From NCBI GenBank assembly GCA_029379385.1, contig CM055618.1, positions 11,666,134 through 11,730,133 on the forward strand: DNA of 64,000 nt, read 5' to 3'. Positions 14,226 to 26,109 of this stretch are shown piece after piece (the first letter of the stretch is position 1; the number at the start of each line of letters is the position of its first letter). The stretch is from Quillaja saponaria. Its lineage: Eukaryota > Streptophyta > Magnoliopsida > Fabales > Quillajaceae. The notes beneath the pieces were generated by a model. The model searched no databases. It saw only the letters and a program-made list of their open reading frames with translations, and was not told the DNA's origin. The position numbers were made by a program, and so were the translations under genes.

Positions 14226-15140
14226 TAAAGTACACTTTATTCATTGTAATTTGACTTATTCTCAAATTCTTAAGCGTAGTTTATTTTGTTAAAAAACATA
14301 CCTAAGTTTTGGATCAAAGTGTTTTTGGATGGAATTCATCAAAACTAACAAATTTCTAACTAAATTACCAAAAAATCAAAACTAAATCTTTAATTTTTAA
14401 ATTCGTGTTATTGATTTCCTATTATCTCTTTCATTTTCTATTAACAAGAATAAATTAAATTTTATTTTACTTCAAAATCTAATACCTAGTTAAAAAAAAA
14501 AAAATCAAATTGTTCATGACTGAAATTTCTTTAAAGATAACAGGGGAAGGATGAAAATAGTGAAGAAAAGCTAGATTTGTCTGCATGTTCATTCTTGAAA
14601 GAGTGGTTTATCATAGAAAAAATAAATATAGGCAATGGGTGCTAGAATTAAATGAGAGTTTTATAAAATTTGGTTTTAAATGGAAGGAATTGATTGTTAA
14701 AAAAGCTACGTTGACAGTTAAGAGAGACGATTTGTGCCAGGAGCATGTGAGAATTTAAATTGAATCTTTAAGCACAATTTGATTGGTTGGTATGTTTTAT
14801 ATTCAATTAAGATCTTTTATAAATAAACCAAATCGTTTTTTTTAGCTTGGGTAAGGTATTGACTTTAATGCCTTTAAGATTTATATAATTGTCTTTCTAC
14901 TTTGATGGATTTCAATCAATAAGTGATAGTTTCAAGTAAGTTCTTGTGTACCTAAAATGAAAAAGATAATAGGAAATCAATGACAAATATTTATAAATTA
15001 GAGGTATAGTTTTGATTTTTTGGTAATCTAATTAGAAAATTATTAATTTAGATAGATTTTGTCTAACCTGAGGATGCTTTTAAACACAATTAACCACATG
15101 TATGTATTTAAAAATAAGTCCAGAGGGTAAAATACTCTAA
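14226..15140. mobile_element. Fold-back element with long imperfect inverted arms
   Basis: The segment 14355-14440 reappears inverted at about 14955-15035. Shared blocks include TTACCAAAAAATCAAAACT, TTGATTTCCTATTATCT and TTTCATTTT. Weaker similarity extends outward. The middle is unique, AT-rich and non-coding. Long inverted arms without a transposase suggest a Mutator-like or other fold-back non-autonomous element. The outer limits are approximate and no target duplication could be fixed. Confidence 0.6.
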
Positions 15141-15770
15141 AAGAAAATAGTTCATATAATACTTTTTCATGGAAATCTGATTAGGGTTTTCAATCCTTAA
15201 AGAAGCAAATTTCATTGTCTTATGGAAGCCATGGTAGCTCTAACGCAGGCTACGGCGGTTGTAGCTCCCTGGTCCACATTCAGATTGGTATGATAGAACT
15301 TAAGGGAGAAAATAACTGAAAATAACAATTTCAGTGAAGATTTCAGCTCCACTGTTCAAATTTGTAAACCTGAAGGATTGCCATTTACCAATGCCAAAGA
15401 GTACAAACAAAACAAAAGAAAATTAAAATGAAATATACCTTGATAACATATTTTTAGTTTTATGAGTCCCTGGCGTTAAGATTAGATTACTATTACAAAA
15501 TCTTATGTGCACTATCAGAAGGCAAGAAAGTAACTGACTTTATCAATCAAACATCAATTCTCAAATAGGTAATCACCAGCCACTGACAGAACATAGTATG
15601 CTCTGATAACCATGACAAGTAGCATCTAAACCTTAAAATAATCCTAGAAACAAGTAGCAGCATTACACATACCATGCAAGGCCAATTAGGAATCCAGAAG
15701 AGTTTGAAGATGACAAATCCCAAATTCAACTAAACAGATGGGATTCAAAAGAGAAGTTGAATAGAAATAT

Positions 15771-16380
15771 GGGTGAGTTTGGAATAAATTTATGTGAGAA
15801 TTCAGTTAAATTCAATCTATTTCATTTCAATTTAATTTAATTTAAATTATTACTCAATGTTTGAAATAAATCATTTAAGTAATAGAATTCAAATAAATTC
15901 AATTGCATTATAGTGTTTGAAATATTATTATAACTACTAAAATTTATTTCATTTTAATACTTTTACAAAATTATCTTTGCATTAATAACAGATTTTTTTT
16001 CCCTACAAAAACAACTTAAATCATTGGTAAAGGTTTAATACATTATAAGGAGAGAAGAGAAATGAGAGGAAGGGGAGGGAAAGAAAGAAGGGAAGAAATG
16101 AGATGAGAAATGGGATAGGAAGAAGAATGGGGTTGTGATTTTTGAGATGTGGATATAAGAAGAAATAAAAATAAATTTTATATATATATATAATATAATT
16201 GAATTGAATTCTTAACAAATCATACTAATTTTGATAAGAATTTAAAATAAAAAATGTTATAAAAGTATGATTTAGAATGAATTGAATTTTTATGTAAAAT
16301 AAATACTAAATATAAGATTGTAATCAAAGTTCATTTAAAATGAATTGAATTCCACAATTTTTACGATTCCAAACACGCTC
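15771..16380. mobile_element. MITE-like element, about 610 bp
   Basis: The left end GGGTGAGTTTGGAAT and the inverse complement of the right end, GAGCGTGTTTGGAAT, form an imperfect terminal inverted repeat that continues into a shared GAATTCA motif. The trinucleotide TAT flanks both ends. The interior is built of AATTCAAT/ATTGAATT-like words and is non-coding. Confidence 0.55.
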
Positions 16381-16835
16381 TATAAATAAATATATAACTA
16401 GTAAAACTTTGGCACATGACCAAATATGTTGGCTAGATAGAGCTTTGATAGAGGACTTCAGGACTAAGAGAGATAGATCATGCCTCAAAGGAAGCTCAGA
16501 GCTCCTAAACTGACTGACAAGTATAACATTACCTCAAAACTCTAGATGGGGATTGAACTTAATACAGTTAGAGGCAACCAACTAAATTGCAGGGTAAAAC
16601 TTTATAACACCAATCTATGAAACTTTTTCTTAGAACTCTAATCTGTCAGATTATTACAAAAAGTAAAGGCGTAAAGTGATAAAACTGAAAAGCTCAATGT
16701 CACACAAGCATCCTCATTTCATAACACTCTGAAACTAATGTATATAAAGCCTCAATCATCATTACATTAATATTTTCCAATATTCCATAGAGAAAGAAAA
16801 GTGCCAAGAAAATTTCACAAAATAAACGAAATTCA

Positions 16836-17599
16836 TCAGGTATACAATTCGGAAATGGAAAAGAATTTACTGCTACCTTGTGGCAAATTTAGCCCCAAAC
16901 CAGGAAAAATATCTTTTTGCAATAGACACTTAATCAAAGACTCCACAGAAGCACCATATTCAGGCCATGAAACACACAAGCTTGCTCTAATATTCATCCT
17001 TTGGCATCGTCCCAAAAGGGCAGCACCTAATCCATCCACAACACTCCCAGATGGGTAATACTCCAAACACTTCAACAAACGATCGCCTTTTTTCTCTGCT
17101 GAAGTCTCCAGCTTGAAAGCAAACCCCTGTCCCAAGGACAACGAACCCCGAAAGTTCTGACTCCCGAATCGAATCCAATATCAGAACTCTTCTCGGAACA
17201 ATTCGATCACCAATCAACAATTTGGCGACGGAATGAGATCTGCGACTAGAGGACACTGAACGGAGACAAGAAGAACAGAACTCAGACGGTCACCGTTATC
17301 GAGTGTGTAGATGTTGCAGGAACGGTCTGTTAGGGAGGATCCAAAGGAGTTACCGGAGAAAGGAATATCAGGGAGGATGAGACTGCCGATTAGGGTTTTA
17401 GAGGGGAAATGGTGGAAGAGAGAGAGAGAGATGGAGAAGAGAGAGAAATGATGAGGAGAGAAGGGTGAAGGGGTTGTTGATGAGGTTCAGAGAGCAAGAG
17501 AAAAGGAGAGGGAAGTGGTGGTGAAGGTAGTGTGAAGTTGTTGAGGTCTTCTTCAAAGAATCTTGAAAGTGGTGGAATCTCTGTGATAACATCTTCCAT
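16836..17599 (-). pseudogene. PSMG1: Proteasome assembly chaperone 1 (PAC1/PSMG1) homologue, frame broken three times
   Basis: A single-exon coding stretch on the minus strand, about 250 codons, starting MEDVITEIPPLSRFFEEDLN. Recognisable pieces follow in three frames: SKTLIGSLILPDIPF, RSHSVAKLLIGDRIVPRRVL, GQGFAFKLETSAEKK, YPSGSVVDGLGAALLGRCQ and a C-terminus ending SELYT. The NIRASLCVSWPE segment and the terminal -YT resemble animal PAC1. PAC1 pairs with PAC2 to guide assembly of the 20S proteasome alpha ring. The frame breaks lie in a CT run at about 17417-17430, between about 17245 and 17262, and near 17154 (one extra base). No in-frame start reads through the whole protein. Either this copy is dead or the assembly holds indel errors. 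Conservation between the breaks is high, which argues against an old pseudogene. Confidence 0.7.
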
Positions 17600-17699
17600 G
17601 TCTCCTTTCTTCTTCTTCTTTTGTTGCTTGCTGTTTACCTTTGATCCAAAATTGAAACCAGGGAAGCAGAATTGAAAATTGGGGAGTTTGGAATAAAAA

Positions 17700-20329
17700 A
17701 AAAGTATGGAACAAATGAAATTTCATTTGAAATTAGGTTGAATATTTTATTTTTATTTTTTTAATTATTATTTTACATATTTCAAAATATTTTTACCCTT
17801 AATATTATATATTTTTGTCACTTGAACAAATCTTCACTACTATTTCATCTCAAATACTAATCTAATTTAATTTAATTTCTGTCCTTTCAATTTATTTTTG
17901 TTAACTGACTAACAATTAATCTAAGAGTCTTTATTTTTTTGGTTAATTAATACTAATTTTAATTAAAAAAATTGAAATATGTTTTAATAATATTTAGTCA
18001 TATTTATTTATTATTACTAAATTACACCCATAATATTTAGTTTTAATATTTGTTTGTGGTGACTTGTATCAAAAATATTATTTAGTAATATTTATTTCTT
18101 TATTATTAAATTGCACCTATAAATTTTTTTTGATCCTTTTCTAATTTATTTTATCTCCAAACTTATACAAATAATTATTAAATATTACAAAAGGTGTTTT
18201 AATAATTATGCTTTAAAATATATCATAAAAAGTAAATTTTTTGTTACCAATGAAATATTGTGCTAATTGGAGTACACAAAAGAAAAGTGAATTAAAAAAT
18301 TTGAAGTTCTACCACAAAAATAAAGAGATGGTGTTATTAAAGAAAAATATTTCATTATAGGTGACAATTATAAATGTACAAAATTAAAAACTCCTACTCA
18401 AGCAGTAACCACAGGAGAGAAAAAAAATGAACGAATAAGATTGAGTTTCAGTCAACTAATGGTCATGATGTGTTGTACATGCCATGACAATAAAGTGAAA
18501 TGTGCAGCTGAAAAATACCTCTTATACATCGTAAAACATGTAAAAAAAAATTGACAAGAACGTATAGATTAACACTAAACTCATCCAAGTGTTAATGTTC
18601 AATGGACACTTATACTTCTAACATATGAAATTGACTATAAAGAAAAATATCTGCAGAAATACACTTTACGTCGGTCTTTTAGGAGCTAGAGTTATTCAAG
18701 CTCTAGTAGATGGAACAAAATTAATTTTTAAGAAAAACTTGTGTTTTAAATCAATTTTACTCATATGGTATACACGAAAATTGAAGTCTACGAGAGAGAG
18801 AAAAAAAATATTAGTTTCAAATTTTTAGTTCAAGCTGAGTAAAGTCACAATTGGTGTTTATTTAAATGCTCTTGGTAAGTTAGAGACACATGATACCCTA
18901 ATTCGAACAACCAACCTATTCCCGAATTTTTGTATTAAAAAAAAAAAAAAAAAAACACTTGCTTCGCTCACTCAACGAATTACACACACCTAATTTGGTT
19001 GACTCCGAAATAGGTTGGCCACCATGCATTTGACACCCTTACAAACAGCAGATAAAGCCTTACACTTCCAACCTGCTAATAATTTCTCGAACACAATTTA
19101 ATTTTCAGAAAAAAAAAAAAAAAAGGTATGTCTTGTAGATCATTGTGACATTGATGTTAACTATGTAAGATATTAAAAGCTTTTGAATGAATCTGTTTGC
19201 CAAGGTATTTATCTTGTAATCCAACATGACTAATGCCAAATATGTTCCTCAAAAGACTTCCACTCAACTGACAACTCTATGATATGCTTTGCTCATGTCA
19301 AGTTCAAGAGCCATATCAAAATTACCAAGTATAGACGCATGATTTTTGTCTGCCTTATACCCGGTGAAATCCAAGATTTGATAAAAAGCTTAAGTTGAAC
19401 AAAAACAAGAATGAAACACATGCGATCCTCTGCACAGTATTACATTTAGAAATTTCAGAAATACATCACTAACAAATAAAACTATGGATATGCGTAGTCA
19501 AAGTCACGATTTCTGGACAAGGGAAAAAAAAAATTCAACTGAATTAACTTCTAGTAACTTAAAAAGCAACATTCAGAGTGGAAGGAAATTATTTTACACT
19601 GGGGGAGGGCTGAGAAGATGAATAGACCGGCATCATAAATCTTCATCAAATTGCAAAGAAACTGACATTTTGCCATAACAAACATTCACAGCTTGCAGCA
19701 AAATTAAGCAACAAACAATTTCAAGTCAATTTTAATCAAATACAATGAAACTGTTTCAGGCAGCAGAGTCATGCAGTCAAACATAAGTTAAATGAGCCAC
19801 CAACTTCGATGAAGAGAAAAAATTCATCTCTATCAGCTTCCTGAACCAGCTTGATTCTGAACTCAAATTGGTATAATTACAGTCCCATCAATTATGAAGG
19901 GAGGTGTTGAACCTCAAATTTTTCAATTTGGCGAAGGAGCGCATAGATGTTTAAACCTTAGCCATTCAATCATCTGCAGTTGATAAACCAGAAAGAAATC
20001 TCCCTATTACAAGTGAAAGGTGGAAAAGAAAGATGCATGTAAATGATAATTAATAAATAAGCACCCTTTGTCTCAAACTGTATTTGTGTGTCTATGAGCA
20101 GACATTTTTGGAGAATAAGTCCATTTATTTTTACATTACATGAACTGGTAAAGATATTGATAACCGGTCATTACTTTATATTAGATACACTGGTGAGTTT
20201 CCACTATGCTAACTCTTCATAAAACTAAAAATCATATAATCTGACAATATGGAATCAAAGGGCTAGTCACCAATTTCACCTCACCTTTGGTTGATGTTAG
20301 ATGTGTATGTAAAGCACCTCATTTCCTGC
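17700..20329. other. Intergenic, no gene seen
   Basis: AT-rich upstream region of the PAC1 homologue, then poly-A runs at about 18937 and 19112. The right end probably holds the 3' UTR of the minus-strand ceramide synthase. No domain-bearing ORF found. Confidence 0.5.
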
Positions 20330-23300
20330 TCAATCTTCATGTTCATCTTCACCTTCTGAATCTGCATAAATAAAATGGTGGAGAGCAGTTACAGATCAGA
20401 TGATCCACGTCATTTTGAAATTTATATGTTTTACATGGGTGATTAAGTAATTACCTTTACAATAGTGGTATACTGGTATGTGCATCCCCAATATTAATAT
20501 CGTTTTGAATATTTGTTTTACTAGTAAAAGGGAAAAAAGAAAACAGATAATACAAGTTTTTCAAGTAACACTTGATTTTCTTAAGAAATAGACATTCCCC
20601 CAGCCTATACTACAAAAGTTTAATTGACCCACACATTAATTTAGGAAGTTCATTTCATCCCATAAAGCAACTCAGGCACCAATACTTTTCAAATTTCTGA
20701 CAATTTCTTACCCAACCTGTAGTTGACCAAATTATTAAGGATGTTAATGAGCTAGTTGACAAAATCAAGCTCCCAACTCACTACTACTGAACCTTGAATT
20801 AAGCCCAAACCAACCCTGAAATATGAGCTCAAGCTTGGTGGCTAGACAGAGTCTTCTCGCGTGTAAATGTAGAATGCTTAAAAACTTTGTTTAGTAATAA
20901 AATAAACCTACTCACTAATTACTACATTTAAACAAAATCATGTAGAGATGTATAAAAGTTAACCAAGCACTCAACTATATCACTTTTCAAGACTCTTCAA
21001 GTTAATGACTAACAACAAATTGGTTTCTCTTTTGGGCTCAAATTGTTTACCCTAATTAACTCTAAAGGAAAGCTAAAGCTCAGGTCATTTACCACACAAG
21101 CTGAGCAAAGCCAAACTCTTACCCTTCATCTGCAAGCATATTGGTTGGTTCATTTACGCCATTGATCTAAATCCGTATGGTAATTAGCTAGTTTCACAGC
21201 CAGAGGAAGTCAGGTGGTTTGAGTAGTTACAAATATTGAAAAGAACAATGCTTGGTTTTTGCTGACAGCAACCACCACATGCTTTTGAGCTAGTTTAGAT
21301 ATTCGTTGTACTAAAGAAAAATCCCTCCTCCAGGACAGAACCCATAGACTCCAAGTTTTGACTGAAACTACTAGGTAACAGCTAGTAGAAGACCACCAAA
21401 TTAGGCACAACTTAATTAAGCAGAAAGAATGACTAAACTATCAAAAGCACAGAAACTATTCCAATTCTATGATAACACTCCAATGCGAGTTAATGCATCA
21501 TATGATGTCCTAATCCAATCCATTACCCACATCATACTAGGAGGCATTGGTTGCTCTTCTAGAGAGCACAATTTTGTCTAAGTGATAGAACTGACAGATC
21601 GTCCACAATGTTTATATATTCTCTATTCCCATGTAGCTATTCAGTAAGTATACACATTCACATTAGAAAGCATCTGTACAACACTTCAACTCACCAGATC
21701 GAACATCATCACTAAGTTGACCTCTCGCTTGGATTTGTTTGACAAGCATCCGATACATCAGCACCCACCAATAAATATGCATAACAAGCAAGCAGAATAA
21801 AAGACTATTAAACACATAATAATAGATTGGACCATCCACTTGGTGCTTTTCCTTATCCAAGGTGAGTACAACCTCATAGCTGTCATAAAGAGAAGAAAGC
21901 AAAAGATTTTAGAAAATAGATAAATAAAACAATGTATCAGGTTATGATCAATAAAATTTGAAGCTGAGGAATTATTCTTTCTATCCAATTGTTCACATAA
22001 ATTTTTCAGCATAATCAGGACCAAGATTTTATTTGTAGCCAGTTCGTAGCACAGAGAACCTCTAAGGCTGCATGTGTTCTGTAACTATTCACATTTTTAA
22101 TAATAGGATATCATGTCTACTAGCATGTAGGAGTGACAAAAAAAATGGAAGTATGAAAATAGAAGCACAGAATAAAAAAATCAACATTAAGAATAAGTAG
22201 GAAATTGTCACACCTCCTTTCAAAAACTAAATGAAAAAATTGTTACACCAGGTACCCTAGAAAAAACTTTTGTATTACAGATTGATGTTAAACCAGGACA
22301 GCAAACAACTTTACTAGTTGCAAGCCAACTGGCCCTGGGCAGAGTTAGATTGAACTATTTTGGGCCAGGAATTATATTGAACTAGGTCCTGAAGCTCTCA
22401 ATATGGGGAGCACATGTCATCAGACCCATGTAGGAAGCAAATTAAAACTGCTTTACGAGTTAATCCAGGAACTCTTGACCAGTTTGAAGAAGCATCAATC
22501 AAGGCAGTGACATGTATTCACTTCCTCTAGAAATATATTATAGTCTTTGATTTTGTATATGTATTTATGTAAGTATCCCATTATGGTTCAACTAGTGAAC
22601 TGTGAGTAGTCTACTTTCCAGGTAAACAAATCCAAGTTCAGAAAGCTGCTTCACTGAAACATACTTTGTCACCCAACAAACTTATGTTATACATCATTAG
22701 ATTTTCTATGGAGCAACAGAATACATTGAAAGCGGTAGAAAACAAGTACCATTATTTTGAAGAGTTAACGGAAACAAAAGTCATCAATCTATATATTTAG
22801 GGAACTTCTATTATCAAACTAATTTTCCAAAGCATGTATCCAGAAAAGTGGAAATAGATGACCACTTTGGAGAACCACTCATTGAAAACAAACCAGCAAA
22901 GCTTTACTATGTCCATCATTCTCTTGAATCAATGTCTTCCACAAGTATATTATGAATGAAATATCACATCACAGATTTATTAGCATAGATGTCCTAGACA
23001 AGCATTCAAATAATAAACAGCTAGGAACCAGATTGGGGAAAATTGATCTGAACTGATAATTAAACTTATACAAACCTTGTACTCCAAAGGACCCAGAATG
23101 GGTAGTAAATGAGGCGCAATATAATCCAAGACAAAACAAAAAGAACAAACGCAAAGCTAGCCATTGCTTCAGCACCACTGTATTTAGACATCTTCCCTAT
23201 CTCCAGAAACACATCACTAGCATCATGAAGAGCTAAAACAACTGAACCAACTCGGGCAAACCTGAGACCAAAACACATAGAAGCTACTGAATATAATACA

Positions 23301-25968
23301 CAAAACTCCATATAAATACAAGGCACTGAGCAATAGTGTTTTTCGAATTAGCAGATAGTGATAACACAATTATGACTCAAAGAAGCTCGCTCATCTTACT
23401 TTTCGCATGCATTATACATATATCTACATGCATATACAATTTTGTGCTGCAAAGCGATTGATAATAAATTATATATATACGACAAAATAAGTCATCAAAA
23501 CATACCTAAGAATATAAGACATCAGAATGAGAATAACAGTAGCAACATGATGGCCCATTGACACCCCAAAGTCAGAACGCCTTGTTTCCCAAAAAATTAA
23601 AGCAAAAATGGAATATGTATAAAATCCAGCAGCATACATATACGTTCCCTTTAATTTTAACCTGAAAAATGAGAACTCTAATCAATCTATCGAACCACGT
23701 GAGTTGATATAGTCAAATCATAGACATAGGGTAAAATAATATACAGAATACAAGATGCATCAAACATCTGAAATGAAGAATCAATTCTTCGACAAATAAC
23801 AAAAAATCTTACTTAATTTTTTGATCAGGCCAGACCTGATTCCCTGGCCCTACCCAAAAGTTTTTTGTGCTAGTAAACCAAGGCTCATCATAAGTTACAA
23901 AGAGAACAAGGAACTCTGCTGAAATAAAATAAAGACATTTCCATGCTGACTCCTTGAATTTTCTAATCTTCTTCTTTCTCTCAGCGGTCTGAAAATCCAG
24001 CATCTGGTGTCCCTTGCCAAAAATCAAACGTTTACCCACTTTCTGCAATAGAAACTATTAAATTCAGATTGAATAACAATAATTACCAAAACAAACAAGG
24101 GAATGATCAAGAAAACAAAGATAGATGAAGGCAGGGAGCCGTGAGGAGGGGCAGTGCAGTTACCTATTTGCTACTGTTTTATCAAAACTCAATATGGTTT
24201 AGGAAACTTAAAAGGAAATAAATGGAATAGCTGATTTCTGCCGTAAACTTATTGAAATGTTGCACTATGATAGACAGAACTTTGTACAAGTCCAGATAAA
24301 TATAATTCAAGAACTTATAGAATTGGAATCCATTCAGCTTATTTTATCAGCAACATGAGTATAATAATTACCAATCCTCTTGAACCTGAAACTAATTTCA
24401 CATCACATTGTAGGAGAGGTAAGTTGTCCACAAAATTGCTGAAATAAGCAATAGAAACTGGAGTTGTAACCCGAATTGTTAAATGCAAAAGGCACCATAC
24501 GAGCCAAGACTCTTTGGCATGTGGCTCTCGCCTGAGTGAAGAAAGGTGCAAACTTTAAAGAAAATGTTTCCAAGAATCATCAAGATATCAAGATTTCACT
24601 TCTAAACACAAGTTCCATATCAGTATACATGCAATCATGATTACATATGGCATGGTTCTATCTAATGAAAGTTGTTCCAAATGGTAATATAATATCCCAG
24701 ACACATCACAAGATAATATGTATAAGACAAAAATTTAATCTTATTGATATGCAGAATCCTAAGATGCTCTAATCTCCATCTATATCCAGTACTTCATCAT
24801 CTACGCTCTCATCAAATCCATAACTTGATTTGTAACCCTTAATCTCCTCCTCTGTTTCCTCTGAATTAGCCTGTTCCTTTTTGACATTTATTGCTCTAGA
24901 ACTTGAAGCCTTTCCACTTGCTGGTGCCTAGTCTTTGTTCTCAGAGATGTAACTATGCAGCTGGTTGTGCTTAAGTTTCTAATGTGTTTCAATTTTGACA
25001 TAACAGCCTTTGACATATTTGTCAGACACATGAATTAAAAATTGTTTGAAGAAAGCATAAAAGAGGGGAAAACAGATAAGGGAAACTTCCACTGGGCGTA
25101 GGCCTTAAGTGCTTCAACCAAGCACTTGCCAAGGGAACACCTGGATGAAAGCGCCTTACCTGGTATCACTTGAGGCACAAAAGTAGAGCCTCACCTAGCC
25201 TGGGCCCCTAATTGAGTTCCCAAAGTCCTTTTAACAATACTAGCTGTAATAGTCAATAAACAAAAATTAACTACGGTTATGTTCTTAAGATATGTCTGAA
25301 GTCTGAACCCAGATGATCTAGCCTCTTTCTGGCTACTTCACTAATTGCTCACATTGAAGAAGAGTAAGAGAGTTTTGATGTTTTTATGCTTGTTGACAAG
25401 CTCAAATATTAGCAAAAACTATAGCAGGGACAATAAAAGAACTACAAAAAGGACTACCTCCAATGTACAATGTACATGTTCATGGATAGTTCGTGTCAAA
25501 GAGAGATAAGATAAAGGGAAGAGTATGGATATATCAGGCTGCCTAACAAATGGCATATTTGCCTATCCAAATATTTCCATAGTTAATCAGTTAAACTAAT
25601 TAGCATTCTATACTTGCTAAGTAGAAAACAAAAACGAGTTATAAAGTCAAACACTTATTGAAAAAGCATGAGGCATCTATTGGACTAAATTAAAAGCTAC
25701 TAAAATTTTCATAGCAGAAACTTTTTCCAATTGACAATTTAACAAGCATACATCAAAGAAGAAGAAAAATGCAATACAATCCACTAATTTATACAATAAT
25801 ACTGTAGTACTAAAACACTGTAACACATACCTCGAAAACAAATCTATCGAGGAAAAAGCGAACAGAAGGAAAGAAGAGAACAAAGAAGGGAAGGACTGCC
25901 AAATCTTCATAGGTTGGGTATGATTCATGCTCCCAATCCATGGACGTCAGGTTTTCAATCAAACCCAT
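20330..25968 (-). CDS. LOH: Ceramide synthase, LAG1 longevity-assurance homologue (TLC domain)
   Basis: Six exons on the minus strand: 25831-25968, 23813-24042, 23506-23661, 23076-23261, 21695-21879 and 20330-20361. They total 927 bp and give an intact 308-residue protein. It starts [18 protein letters not shown] and ends [10 protein letters not shown], the acidic tail typical of plant LAG1 proteins. The Lag1/TLC signature is clear: [17 protein letters not shown] with the catalytic His pair, then [19 protein letters not shown] and [16 protein letters not shown]. Several hydrophobic segments fit a polytopic ER membrane enzyme. The family joins fatty acyl-CoA to a sphingoid base to make ceramide. 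The sequence is closer to the LOH1/LOH3 type than obviously to LOH2, but the subclass is not settled. Intron 1 is long (about 1.8 kb) and carries a separate ORF fragment and a repeat-like segment. Confidence 0.93.
24769..24927 (-). other. Unidentified ORF fragment in ceramide synthase intron 1
   Basis: A 52-codon open frame with protein-like composition: Ser/Ala/Lys-rich start ([18 protein letters not shown]), then an acidic C-terminus ([18 protein letters not shown], stop). It has no ATG and is preceded directly by a TAG. It resembles the last exon or 3' end of a nuclear protein, so it may be a retrocopy or transposon-captured fragment. No family was recognised. Confidence 0.3.
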
Positions 25969-26047
25969 TTCAGACTTTGCTTTTTCCTAAATAAAGATTC
26001 AAATTTTCCAGGGAAACAAACAATCAGTGTCAATTAGTTAGCATGCG

Positions 26048-26073
26048 TCTCTCTCTCTCTCTCTCTCTCTCTC
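26048..26073. repeat. (CT)n microsatellite upstream of the ceramide synthase
   Basis: CT dinucleotide run about 80 bp upstream of the LOH start codon (GA on the gene's strand), probably within the 5' UTR or core promoter. GA/CT runs are common there in plants. Confidence 0.85.
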
Positions 26074-26109
26074 CCTTTGTAGCTGATTTTCGTTAGGCTC
26101 AAGGGAGTT

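Noticed and set aside
24339..24551. 70-codon ORF in ceramide synthase intron 1
   Set aside because: No recognisable motif or splice-supported extension; nothing beyond a chance open frame.
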